From an uncultured Petrimonas sp. (GTDB taxonomy: Bacteria > Bacteroidota > Bacteroidia > Bacteroidales > Dysgonomonadaceae), in assembly GCA_934621705.1 (NCBI GenBank), contig CAKTUP010000015.1:1-20406 (forward strand): a DNA stretch of 20,406 nt, given 5' to 3'. Under the pieces are notes generated by a model, which had not been told where the DNA came from, did no database searches, and saw nothing but the letters and a program-made list of their open reading frames with translations. Made by a program: the position numbers and the translations under genes. Below are positions 7,470-14,565 of the stretch, piece by piece (the stretch's first letter is position 1; each line of letters starts with the position of its first letter).

Positions 7470-8804
7470 TTACAATATTCCCTGCCCCATCATTGCTTTG
7501 GCTACTTTCATAAACCCGGCAATATTGGCACCTTTCACGTAATTGACGTATCCATCCGCTTCGGCGCCGTATTTCACGCAGTTTTCGTGTATGTTTGCCA
7601 TAATCCATTTCAGTTTTTCATCCACTTGTTCGGCGCTCCAACTGTAACGCTCTGAGTTTTGTGTCATTTCCAACCCCGAAACCGATACGCCACCGGCATT
7701 GGCAGCTTTCCCGGGAGCATAAAGCACCTTGTGTTTCTGGAAAATCTCAATCGCCTGCGGCGTGCTGGGCATATTGGCGCCTTCCGAAACGGCGATGATT
7801 CCGTTGTTTATCAACGCTTGGGCATCGTCGCCATCGATTTCGTTTTGTGTGGCGGAAGGAAGCGCAATATCGGCTTTTTCGCCCCAAGGACGGGCGCCCT
7901 CAACGTATTTGCAACCGAATTCTTCGGCATATTCGCGAATGCGACCCCGATACAGGTTTTTCAACTCCATCACGAAGTTCAGTTTTTCGGTAGTGATTCC
8001 GTCCGGATCATAAATGTATCCGTCGGAATCGGACAACGAAACCGGAATGGCTCCCAGTTCAATCAGTTTCTCGCACGTGTATTGCGCCACGTTGCCCGAA
8101 CCCGATACCAGGCATTTCTTCCCTTTTATGTCGATATTTTTGGTTTTCAGCATTTCCAGCAGAAAATATACGTTTCCATAGCCGGTGGCTTCGGGACGGA
8201 TGAGCGAACCGCCAAATTCGCGTCCTTTTCCGGTAAATGTCCCGGTGAATTCTCCGGCCAGTTTTTTGTATTTTCCGAACATATAGCCCACTTCGCGGCC
8301 GCCTACGCCGATATCGCCTGCCGGAACATCGGTATCGGGCCCGATAACGCGCCAAAGTCCCTCGACATACGCCTGGCAGAATCGCATCACTTCTGCGTCG
8401 GATTTTCCACGCGGCGAAAAATCAGAACCGCCTTTGGCTCCGCCCATGGGAAGTGTGGTGAGCGCGTTTTTAAAAGTTTGCTCAAACGCCAAAAACTTCA
8501 AAATGGAGAGCGATACGGAAGCGTGAAAACGAATTCCGCCTTTGTACGGGCCTATGGCATTGTTGTGTTGCACGCGGTATCCCATATTGGTATGCACGTT
8601 GCCTTTATCGTCAGTCCAGGTGACGCGGAACGTGTGAATTTTGTCGGGAATGATCAATCGTTCAATCAGATTTGCTTTTTCAAACTCGGGGTGCTGGTTA
8701 TACACCGCTTCAATGGACTCGATAACTTCTTCGACAGCTTGGAGATACTCCGGTTCATTCGGAAAACGTCTTTTCACAAGACTGACAATTTCTTCGTACT
8801 TCAT
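7470..8804 (-). CDS. gdhA: NADP-type glutamate dehydrogenase
   Basis: Cytoplasmic enzyme making glutamate from 2-oxoglutarate and ammonia, the main ammonia-assimilation step in many Bacteroidales. The 444-residue length is typical of hexameric small glutamate dehydrogenases. The substrate region is visible in GYRVQHNNAIGPYKGGIRFH (about 75-94). The catalytic lysine is K124 in LPMGGAKGGSDF. The nucleotide-binding loop is GSGNVAQY (235-242). The last residues FMKVAKAMMGQGIL are typical of the family. It is transcribed alone from a -7 element 52 bases upstream. A long open frame on the opposite strand (7659-8882) is only its shadow. Confidence 0.97.
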   Translation of the reverse strand: MKYEEIVSLVKRRFPNEPEYLQAVEEVIESIEAVYNQHPEFEKANLIERLIIPDKIHTFRVTWTDDKGNVHTNMGYRVQHNNAIGPYKGGIRFHASVSLSILKFLAFEQTFKNALTTLPMGGAKGGSDFSPRGKSDAEVMRFCQAYVEGLWRVIGPDTDVPAGDIGVGGREVGYMFGKYKKLAGEFTGTFTGKGREFGGSLIRPEATGYGNVYFLLEMLKTKNIDIKGKKCLVSGSGNVAQYTCEKLIELGAIPVSLSDSDGYIYDPDGITTEKLNFVMELKNLYRGRIREYAEEFGCKYVEGARPWGEKADIALPSATQNEIDGDDAQALINNGIIAVSEGANMPSTPQAIEIFQKHKVLYAPGKAANAGGVSVSGLEMTQNSERYSWSAEQVDEKLKWIMANIHENCVKYGAEADGYVNYVKGANIAGFMKVAKAMMGQGIL

Positions 8805-8855
8805 ATAAAAAAAGAGTTTAATTGTGATAACTCAGTAAACAATCACTTTGAGATG

Positions 8856-8863
8856 CAAAAATA
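8856..8863 (-). promoter_or_regulatory. -7 promoter element of gdhA
   Basis: Minus-strand TATTTTTG, perfect TAnnTTTG. A TTTC 17 bases upstream is the best, weak, -33 candidate. Confidence 0.5.
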
Positions 8864-8924
8864 CAATAAAATATTTATATGAAAGTAATTTTGATGTATT
8901 AATTGTGTTTTGTCATTAAAAAGG

Positions 8925-9095
8925 CTATTTTCTTAGATTTTTGTAAATCGGCACAAAAACAATAATTCCCGACATAATGATGGATATAATGGTAATGCCG
9001 TTTATTTTGGCGTTCATAAGAATATAGCCCACCAAAAGCACCCAAAGAATGGCGATGAAGCCTAATTGTGTTTTAGAAAATGTTCGTTTTGCCAT
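8925..9095 (-). CDS. Tiny two-helix membrane protein, unknown function
   Basis: A 56-residue protein starting MAKRTFSKTQLGF, with two hydrophobic segments (about 13-27, IAILWVLLVGYILM, and 34-50, ITIISIIMSGIIVFVPI) and a basic C-terminus YKNLRK, so both ends are probably cytoplasmic. I do not recognise the family. A longer reading from a GTG at 9152 is rejected: it begins inside the hairpin of a terminator (9128-9158) and upstream of the gene's own -7 element (9118-9125). Clean codon structure, an in-frame ATG 23 bases after a perfect -7 element and obvious membrane segments support a real gene. Confidence 0.7.
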   Translation of the reverse strand: MAKRTFSKTQLGFIAILWVLLVGYILMNAKINGITIISIIMSGIIVFVPIYKNLRK

Positions 9096-9117
9096 ATTGC
9101 ATAATTTTCGAAGTGCA

Positions 9118-9125
9118 CAAAGATA
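9118..9125 (-). promoter_or_regulatory. -7 promoter element of the tiny membrane protein gene
   Basis: Minus-strand TATCTTTG, perfect TAnnTTTG. It starts immediately after the T-run of the upstream terminator and fixes the gene start at 9095. Confidence 0.55.
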
Positions 9126-9127
9126 TG

Positions 9128-9158
9128 AAAAAAGGCGTAGATTCACATCCACACCTTT
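9128..9158 (-). terminator. Strong minus-strand terminator with GUGA tetraloop
   Basis: On the minus strand AAAGGTGTGGAT pairs with ATCTACGCCTTT: 12 bp with two G-U wobbles that are A-C mismatches on the other strand. The loop is GTGA (a GNRA tetraloop) and a T6 run follows. It is specific to the minus strand. No protein-coding gene ends just upstream of it; the only nearby promoter feeding it is the one at 9235-9242. Confidence 0.75.
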
Positions 9159-9229
9159 CTTAAAGACCCATAGAGAGTTAATGAAAAATTGATTTTTGCT
9201 ATTTTTGAACCAAATGAATATTGTTTTAA
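9128..9229 (-). ncRNA. Candidate ~100-nt small RNA driven by an 11-bp-repeat promoter
   Basis: The transcript unit is defined by a GATATTTG -7 element (9235-9242) with the repeat operator 9253-9290 behind it, and the tetraloop terminator at 9128-9158. The start near 9229 is inferred from the position of the -7 element. No ORF of useful size lies in the interval: the only ATG (followed by GGT CTT TAA) gives three codons. The 5' part is A/U-rich and likely single-stranded, with the terminator hairpin at the 3' end, the usual layout of a trans-acting bacterial sRNA. An alternative is a leader that reads through to the tiny membrane protein gene. The RNA matches no family I recognise. Confidence 0.45.
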
Positions 9230-9234
9230 CACTG

Positions 9235-9290
9235 CAAATATCCGCATTAATTGTTACGATGCGGCTACTTTTCGGTTAAGATTTTGTTAA
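9235..9290 (-). promoter_or_regulatory. PhoB-like 11-bp repeat operator and promoter (candidate sRNA)
   Basis: Read on the + strand, GTTAC, GCTAC, GTTAA, GTTAA start at 9253, 9264, 9275 and 9286, an exact 11-base period. Minus-strand GATATTTG (9235-9242) is the -7 element, separated from the nearest repeat by 10 bases. The repeat-proximal sequence GTAACAATT is shared with the two operators at 9766-9832 and 14434-14489. Confidence 0.7.
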
Positions 9291-9304
9291 TTTATCGGGG
9301 CACT

Positions 9305-9345
9305 AAAAACAAAAAAGTTCACACTTTAGCGGTGTAAACTTTTTT
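9305..9345 (-). terminator. Terminator of the small CarboxypepD_reg protein gene
   Basis: Stem of 14 bp (9311-9324 with 9332-9345), 7-base loop, T-rich tract on the minus strand. The single imperfect pair is U-G on the minus-strand RNA but A-C on the other, so it is tuned for minus-strand transcription. Confidence 0.75.
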
Positions 9346-9370
9346 ATTACTTTTAGGATTCCTTTGACGG

Positions 9371-9730
9371 TTATTGCTGAACCAATGGAATTTGAATTTT
9401 GCTGTCGTTCTTTACATTTATCTCCATTTCGGCCGGTTCGTAAGAAATAAGTTCAACTTTGATCTTATAAACGCCCGGTTTAAAATTCTTCAGCGTGAAA
9501 TTTCCGTCGAGGTCTGAATAAATTTTATTTCCGTCAATGAGGATAGCAGCGCCGGCTAAGGCTTCGTTGGTTTTCAAATCGATAACAGCGCCGTTTACCT
9601 GTTCAATTGCGGTTGTTTTTTCAACCTTTGGGGCGGCTTTCTCGTTAGTTTTTTTGTTGTCGGCTTTGTCAGCAGCAAAAACTGAAGCAGAAATAACAAC
9701 AGATGCTAAAATAGTTAGAAACAATTTCAT
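9371..9730 (-). CDS. Small secreted protein with a stand-alone CarboxypepD_reg-like domain
   Basis: A 119-residue exported protein. It has a Sec signal peptide (1-19, ending VFA-AD), a charged Lys/Glu/Ala-rich linker (20-42), then a CarboxypepD_reg-like Ig fold (about 44-117): INGAVIDL-like strand, TNEALAGAAILIDGNKIYSDLDGNFTLKNFKPGVYKIKVELISYEP in pieces, and a final strand IQIPLVQQ. This is the domain that normally caps SusC-type TonB receptors, here without a plug or barrel. It has its own promoter with a five-copy 11-bp repeat operator, the same kind as in front of the TonB receptor operon, and its own terminator. The role is unknown; a periplasmic partner of the receptor is a guess. Confidence 0.8.
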   Translation of the reverse strand: MKLFLTILASVVISASVFAADKADNKKTNEKAAPKVEKTTAIEQVNGAVIDLKTNEALAGAAILIDGNKIYSDLDGNFTLKNFKPGVYKIKVELISYEPAEMEINVKNDSKIQIPLVQQ

Positions 9731-9765
9731 ATTTTATCGAATTTATAGTTGCATGAATTAACATA

Positions 9766-9832
9766 CAAAAATCGAATAAAATTGTTACAAACCGGTTACG
9801 TTTCTGTTAAGATTTGGTTAAGATTTCGTTAC
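9766..9832 (-). promoter_or_regulatory. PhoB-like 11-bp repeat operator and promoter (CarboxypepD_reg gene)
   Basis: On the + strand five GTTAM units start at 9784, 9795, 9806, 9817 and 9828, exactly 11 bases apart. Minus-strand GATTTTTG (9766-9773) is the -7 element, 10 bases from the nearest unit, and the ATG lies 36 bases below it. The array takes the place of the -33 element. The far end lies 7 bases from the stop codon of the MORN-repeat gene. Confidence 0.75.
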
Positions 9833-9839
9833 AAAAAAG

Positions 9840-10325
9840 TCAGTATCTTTTTTCGTCAACCATGTTTCCTTTCTCGTCCCACATACGCCAAATGCCGGTT
9901 TTGTTGCCTTCGTAATAATTCATTTCGTAACGCTGCGCTCCCAGTTCGTCCCAAATGCGCCACGTGCCGTGCTTTCTGCCCATTTTATACTCTGCTTCCG
10001 AGATGAGCTGGCCGGAAATATCGTACGTACGCCACAACCCGTGAAGCTTGCCTTCTTTGTATGAGCGCACTTCTTTGGGCTTGCGGTTTTCAAAATAAAC
10101 CATATAGGCTCCTTCGGGAACGCCGTTTTTTATTTGCATTTCCAGACGGATGGTGCCGTTGTCGTAAAGTTCGCGGTAATCGCCGGTGTACAACTCAGTT
10201 TGCGCACGGTCGCGATAGTAAATTCCATCGGTTTGATATATCTGTGGAAGTTCTTTAACATTTTGGCTTTGCACGGATAATGCCAAAAGGAAACCTGCTA
10301 ATAATAATCCTATTTTATTCTTCAT
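9840..10325 (-). CDS. Secreted MORN-repeat (YwqK-like) protein
   Basis: A 161-residue exported protein with a signal peptide (1-20, ending VQS-QN) and four consecutive MORN-type repeats of about 23-25 residues from residue 53: LYDNGTIRLEMQIKNGVPEG, YFENRKPKEVRSYKEGKLHG, YDISGQLISEAEYKMGRKHG and WDELGAQRYEMNYYEGNKTG. Each has the Y/W-x-x-x-G...Y-x-x-G-x-x-x-G pattern. Databases often label such proteins 'YwqK family antitoxin', but nothing here shows a toxin partner. MORN repeats form beta-hairpin sheets used in protein or lipid binding. It has its own TAnnTTTG promoter. No strong terminator was seen after it, so read-through into the CarboxypepD_reg gene is possible. Confidence 0.85.
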   Translation of the reverse strand: MKNKIGLLLAGFLLALSVQSQNVKELPQIYQTDGIYYRDRAQTELYTGDYRELYDNGTIRLEMQIKNGVPEGAYMVYFENRKPKEVRSYKEGKLHGLWRTYDISGQLISEAEYKMGRKHGTWRIWDELGAQRYEMNYYEGNKTGIWRMWDEKGNMVDEKRY

Positions 10326-10355
10326 AATTACTGTAATTTAAGTTATTCGCCGTAA

Positions 10356-10389
10356 CAAAGATACAATTTATTGTTTTTATATAAACAAA
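10356..10389 (-). promoter_or_regulatory. Promoter of the MORN-repeat gene
   Basis: Minus-strand TTTG (10386-10389), 22-base spacer, TATCTTTG (10356-10363). The -33 element overlaps the T-tract of the preceding terminator. This promoter lacks the 11-bp repeats of its neighbours. Confidence 0.6.
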
Positions 10390-10421
10390 AAGGTACTTCG
10401 ATTTTACCCGAAATACCTTTT
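10381..10421 (-). terminator. Terminator of the TonB receptor/beta-helix operon
   Basis: 13-bp stem (10388-10400 with 10409-10421), 8-base loop, T-rich tract on the minus strand. As with the terminator at 9305-9345, the one wobble is U-G only on the minus-strand RNA. Confidence 0.75.
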
Positions 10422-10445
10422 ATTTTTATATAAACCGAGAGATGA

Positions 10446-11600
10446 TTAGAATTTGTATCCTGTCCAAGCGAAGATGTTGGTTGGGCAACCGGTATTATTA
10501 TCGCTAAACGTAACAGCACCGGTTCCGTTAAGTTGCTTACCGGTAATATTAGTCAATTTGTTAGTAATGTTAATAACGGAAGTTGCATCACCAGCTCCTT
10601 TTCCATCGTTTAAATCTACAATGTCAATGGCAGTTCCTGTACCTTTAACAAGAGCATTGGTAATTGTAGCTTTAGCGCCACGACGAATTTTGAAGACATC
10701 CTGCATTTGAGCTTTTGTATCAGTGCTGGGAGCCAATTTCAAGTCAATGGTAATATTATTAACCTTGAAATTAGATTGTCCGGGGTGATCGGGGAAGTTT
10801 CCGTCGTGATTTCCATCAGCTTCAATTCCGCGCGGGTCAGATTCTGAACTGGTATATCCGGCTTCCCAAACTCCGTAAGCATTTTCAAGCGTTCCATTGT
10901 AACCTTGAGTGAAATCGAACATATCGTCGTCAGAGTTCACAACAAGCAGGTTTTTAACGTTTACGCTACCGCCGAAAAACTCGATACCATCGTCAGCTCC
11001 GTTCGGAATATAAATATTCTCTATTTTTGTTCCATTACCCACGCCATTAAGTGTCAAACCATTGTGTTCAACGTCGGAATTCGAACGAGCGCCGGTATAT
11101 GCAAGAACCACATACGTAAGTTCACCTGAGTTATCGGCAGGATTGGTTCCGCCGTATAGGTGTGCTGTGTGGATTTCGGTAGATCCTGTTGTTCCGGCTG
11201 GGCCCGAAAGAGGAGCTTTACCGTTAATAATAAGTCCGCCCCAATGTGCTGGTTGGGCATTTTCAATGTCGGCTGTTATAACAATAGGTGCAGCCGCTGT
11301 TCCTCTGGCAAAAATTTTACCTCCTTGCAATACAAGGATGTAATTGTTAAAACCTTTTTTAGCTTTAATTTGAGTTCCCGCGGGAATATTCAATACGCCT
11401 CCGTCTTCAACAGTAACCGCTCCGGTAATGGTGTAGGTTACGTTTGCATCTAATGTTTTGGTGCCGGTAATTGAGCCTACCAACACATCTTCGGTTACGG
11501 GTGGTTCGGGCTTATCACCGCCATTGTCACCGCACGAAGTAAAGGTTACTGCCGTCAATAAAGCAGTACAAGTCATCATACTTAAAAAAAACTTTTTCAT
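10446..11600 (-). CDS. Beta-helix outer-membrane lipoprotein, partner of the TonB receptor
   Basis: A 384-residue lipoprotein. The ATG at 11600 gives MKKFFLS and a lipobox ending FTSC (Cys23); the upstream in-frame codons are rejected because they separate the signal peptide from the start. After Cys comes an acidic GDNGGDKPEPP, reminiscent of Bacteroidota surface-export signals. The rest looks like a right-handed parallel beta-helix: GVLNIPAGTQIKAKKG, GGLIINGKAPLSGPAG, GIEFFGGSVNVKNLLVVNSD and similar rungs, with Asp-rich loops that could bind calcium. It begins 72 bases after the receptor gene on the same strand and shares its terminator, so the two form an operon. It sits where SusD would be in a SusCD pair but is not a SusD. 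The ligand is unknown. Confidence 0.8.
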   Translation of the reverse strand: MKKFFLSMMTCTALLTAVTFTSCGDNGGDKPEPPVTEDVLVGSITGTKTLDANVTYTITGAVTVEDGGVLNIPAGTQIKAKKGFNNYILVLQGGKIFARGTAAAPIVITADIENAQPAHWGGLIINGKAPLSGPAGTTGSTEIHTAHLYGGTNPADNSGELTYVVLAYTGARSNSDVEHNGLTLNGVGNGTKIENIYIPNGADDGIEFFGGSVNVKNLLVVNSDDDMFDFTQGYNGTLENAYGVWEAGYTSSESDPRGIEADGNHDGNFPDHPGQSNFKVNNITIDLKLAPSTDTKAQMQDVFKIRRGAKATITNALVKGTGTAIDIVDLNDGKGAGDATSVINITNKLTNITGKQLNGTGAVTFSDNNTGCPTNIFAWTGYKF

Positions 11601-11672
11601 TTTTAATTCAGTTTTAAGTTTATAAAAAAATAGAGTTTCAACATAATTTGTATTTGCATACATTTAATAGAA

Positions 11673-14408
11673 TTAGAAATCATAGCTGATGCCCAAGCTT
11701 ACATTTATCCCTTTTTTGTATTGATTCAATACAACTTTTTCGCTCGAATCGCTTGCTTCGCGCGTGAGGGTGTAGTTGGGATTCAGCAGATTAGTGGCTT
11801 TCAGTTTGAGAGTTATATTTTGATTGAGCTTTGCCGATGACACCAAGTCGAGCGTTGGAATTCCTGTTTCGATAATATCTTTGTAACCACGCGAACCGAT
11901 GGTGTGAATCCGGTTGCTGAAATAGTTCAGAACAAGCGAATTTGTAAAATTTTTCGCCCCGTTTGTATAGGTGTGCGAAATATCGAAATTTCCGATAAAC
12001 GGTGCTGCGCCTTCCAGTTGTGTGTTACGTTCGGGAGTATTTAGCAATTTCACAACGAGGTCGGAATAGATATACGATGCATTTACGCCAACCGATAAGC
12101 GGTTGAGAGTAGTGCTGCTGGTATTGGTGCGCGAGAAAAGATTTTTTCTTACCTCAACTTCCAGTCCGGCAACGTTGGCTTTATCGCTGATATTGGTGTA
12201 TTCGAGCAGTCCGGCCGAGTTTCCCTGATCGGCACGTCCGATAGGATTTTGAATAATTTTGTAGAAACCGGTCAAAGAAATCAACTCCGATGGTGTCATG
12301 TAATAATCCCATTTTAAGTCGGCGTTGTAATTATCCGACGGCTTAATATTGGGGTTACCCTGGCTTGCAAAGCCGATATTCACGTACTGATAGGGCGAAA
12401 TTTCTTTCGATTGCGGCAACGTGTACGTTTTGCTCAAACCCAACCGAAGTACGTTTTTGTCGTTGATATCGTATTTCAGGTTTGCGCTTGGCAGGTAATA
12501 CAATTTATTGATGCTTTCACTGCCAATTCCGGCGTTTTGTGTGATGTAATCAACCGTTAAATCCACTTTGTCAACCCGAAAACCTACATTTGCCAACAGT
12601 TTACTTGTTAACTGATAGGTTCCTTCGGCAAATCCGGAGTGAATGTATTTGGTAACTTCATACGAGTTCGGATCGCCCGGTGTCATTTGAAAACGGCCTG
12701 CGTCAAAATTTGCCGTATTGTACAGATCGTCCAGTTTAAGGTTTTCTATCGAAACCGTTCCGGGAACGGCCGAGAAGTTGTATTCAATCGCTTTAAAATC
12801 GTTGTTCACAAATCGTCCGACGTATCCAAACTGAATTGATGAGTTTTCACTGCCGAAACGGTCGTTTAACTTATACTTTAAATTTGTTTTCGCGTTAATA
12901 TCGTCTTCGTTCAACGTGGAGAAAAACCGCTTTTGACGATTGCTTCCGGTAAGGATATACGAACCGTCTGTCATTTTAGACAAGTAGTTTTCTCTACGAT
13001 CCGGCTCCAGTCCTTTAATTCTGTTATAAGAAATTCCGGCCTCTAAATTCCATTTATCCAACAATTGCCAATTCGTCTCCAATTGATTTGTGATTAGCAA
13101 ATTATCGTTGGTTTGTTGTCGTCGGTAAAAACCCATGTAATCTTCACTATCCTGATGCCTTTCACCATGTTTCCCAGAATATTCACCCATGTATTGATCA
13201 TTGGCGTGAACCATCATGAAATTATATTGTAGATTGTGTTTGCGGTTAATTCCGAAATTCACATTTCCCAGCACTAATTGATTGGTGTTTTGCGAAAATC
13301 TTTTTCCTTCCTGGTCCTGATAAATTAATCCGTTGGTGATAGAATTTCTAACGATTTCTTTGGTGTAAGAATAATCCACACTGTGAGATGCCACAACGAA
13401 AAAAGAAAGAGGATTACTATTCTCACCTAACCGAAACGATTTTCCTCCCGACAAACCGAAACTGTGATTCAACGGCAATTTTAAGACGGAAGGATCGAGA
13501 CTATTTTTGAAGTCGAATTTACCTTGTGTAGGTTCTGAGCTATTAGCAAATCCGAAATAATCGGAGCCATGCTGACGAAAAAAATCGGTAGTAAAAGCTG
13601 TTGAGTTCAAGCCGGCAGCCACCTCAAGTCCTAAAGCCTGATCACCGAAGAGTTCTTTCGATGTAATGTCGATAATGGCTCCTCCCACATCGCCCGAATT
13701 ATTTCCGGTAAAAACTTTATTAACCCCAATATTCTGAATAATATCGGTTCCGAAGAATTCCAGTGCAATGTTTTTGTATTCCGGGTCTTCCGACGGAATG
13801 GGAAAACCGTTGAGTAACGTCGCGTTGTAACGGTCGCCCAAGCCACGCACGAAAACGTTTTTCACGCCTTCCTGCTTGGAAATTCCCGATACCTGCGCCA
13901 CTGCAGCCTGTGCATCGCTGATGCCTTTTCTTGACAATTCCCTTGCTCCCACCGCTTGTGTGGCTACTAACGCTTTCTTCTGTTCGAGCAGCAAAATGTT
14001 TTCGCTTTCGCGATTGGCACGAGCCACCACTTCAACGGCTTCGAGACTAATATCATCGGAATTGAGTTCGAAATGTACTTCTGTTTCGGCGTTTGAGCGC
14101 ACCGTTATTCCGGTTTTGGTAATCGATTGATAAGCTACATAAGATGCTATGAGCGTGTGTGTTCCGGCCGATACGCCGTTGATAACAAAATTACCGTCTA
14201 AATCGGCAGCGGCGCCGTTGGTGGTTCCTTCCACTAAAACCGATGCGCCGATGAGCGGTTCTTTGGTTTTGGAGTCAATAATGGTTCCTTTGATGGTTCC
14301 CGTTTGAGCATAAATAGCGGATGCCGAAACGAGTAATAAGAGTAAAACAGATAATTTAAACAATAATACCTTTGCTTTACCTGTCATTAATTTTGAGTCT
14401 TTTTTCAT
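11673..14408 (-). CDS. TonB-dependent outer-membrane receptor with CarboxypepD_reg domain
   Basis: Outer-membrane active transporter of 911 residues. Domains in order: signal peptide (1-34, ending IYA-Q), CarboxypepD_reg-like domain (about 38-115), plug (about 130-255) containing VFVRGLGDRYNATLLNGFPI and VGGAIIDITSK, then a beta-barrel of about 650 residues ending in the C-terminal aromatic SLGISYDF used for barrel insertion. The RGLGDRYN...LNG..IPS pattern in the plug is a distinct subgroup from the usual SusC type. Transcription starts from a promoter with a four-copy 11-bp repeat operator (14434-14489). The partner gene downstream encodes a beta-helix lipoprotein. The substrate is not shown by the sequence; the operator suggests a starvation-induced nutrient such as phosphate or an organophosphate. 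A second possible start is Met8. Confidence 0.93.
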   Translation of the reverse strand: MKKDSKLMTGKAKVLLFKLSVLLLLLVSASAIYAQTGTIKGTIIDSKTKEPLIGASVLVEGTTNGAAADLDGNFVINGVSAGTHTLIASYVAYQSITKTGITVRSNAETEVHFELNSDDISLEAVEVVARANRESENILLLEQKKALVATQAVGARELSRKGISDAQAAVAQVSGISKQEGVKNVFVRGLGDRYNATLLNGFPIPSEDPEYKNIALEFFGTDIIQNIGVNKVFTGNNSGDVGGAIIDITSKELFGDQALGLEVAAGLNSTAFTTDFFRQHGSDYFGFANSSEPTQGKFDFKNSLDPSVLKLPLNHSFGLSGGKSFRLGENSNPLSFFVVASHSVDYSYTKEIVRNSITNGLIYQDQEGKRFSQNTNQLVLGNVNFGINRKHNLQYNFMMVHANDQYMGEYSGKHGERHQDSEDYMGFYRRQQTNDNLLITNQLETNWQLLDKWNLEAGISYNRIKGLEPDRRENYLSKMTDGSYILTGSNRQKRFFSTLNEDDINAKTNLKYKLNDRFGSENSSIQFGYVGRFVNNDFKAIEYNFSAVPGTVSIENLKLDDLYNTANFDAGRFQMTPGDPNSYEVTKYIHSGFAEGTYQLTSKLLANVGFRVDKVDLTVDYITQNAGIGSESINKLYYLPSANLKYDINDKNVLRLGLSKTYTLPQSKEISPYQYVNIGFASQGNPNIKPSDNYNADLKWDYYMTPSELISLTGFYKIIQNPIGRADQGNSAGLLEYTNISDKANVAGLEVEVRKNLFSRTNTSSTTLNRLSVGVNASYIYSDLVVKLLNTPERNTQLEGAAPFIGNFDISHTYTNGAKNFTNSLVLNYFSNRIHTIGSRGYKDIIETGIPTLDLVSSAKLNQNITLKLKATNLLNPNYTLTREASDSSEKVVLNQYKKGINVSLGISYDF

Positions 14409-14433
14409 TAATGAGTATCATAATTTTTCGCCA

Positions 14434-14489
14434 CAAAGGTCTTGTATAATTGTTACAAAGCGGTTAAGTTTTGATTACATTATTGTTAA
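14434..14489 (-). promoter_or_regulatory. PhoB-like 11-bp repeat operator and promoter (TonB receptor operon)
   Basis: On the + strand GTTAC, GTTAA, ATTAC and GTTAA start at 14452, 14463, 14474 and 14485, an exact 11-base period. Minus-strand GACCTTTG (14434-14441) is the -7 element, 10 bases from the nearest unit. The ATG is 26 bases below it. Confidence 0.75.
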
Positions 14490-14501
14490 GTTTTAGGCAA
14501 C

Positions 14502-14531
14502 AAAAAAAACCGATACTCGCGTATCGGTTTT
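14502..14531 (-). terminator. Terminator of the carboxyltransferase gene
   Basis: Perfect 11-bp stem AAAACCGATAC/GTATCGGTTTT. On the minus strand the loop is GCGA (GNRA) and an eight-T run follows. It ends just before the receptor operator. Confidence 0.85.
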
Positions 14532-14565
14532 CCTTAATTTGTTTGTTTAATGCGTGTTATCGCTG

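Noticed and set aside
7659..8882. 407-codon open frame opposite gdhA
   Set aside because: Composition is that of an antisense shadow (rich in Phe, Arg, His), no domain is recognisable, and it covers a clear gdhA gene.
9096..9152. GTG start at 9152 for the tiny membrane protein
   Set aside because: It lies in a terminator stem and upstream of the gene's own -7 element; the extension is Cys/Arg/Leu-rich with no signal.
9253..9832. CRISPR-like interpretation of the regularly spaced repeats
   Set aside because: The units are 5-base cores at 11-base period directly before -7 elements, far too short for CRISPR repeats and spacers.
11601..11663. 21-codon extension of the beta-helix lipoprotein
   Set aside because: It would put the lipoprotein signal 21 residues inside the protein; MKKFFLS at 11600 is a proper start.
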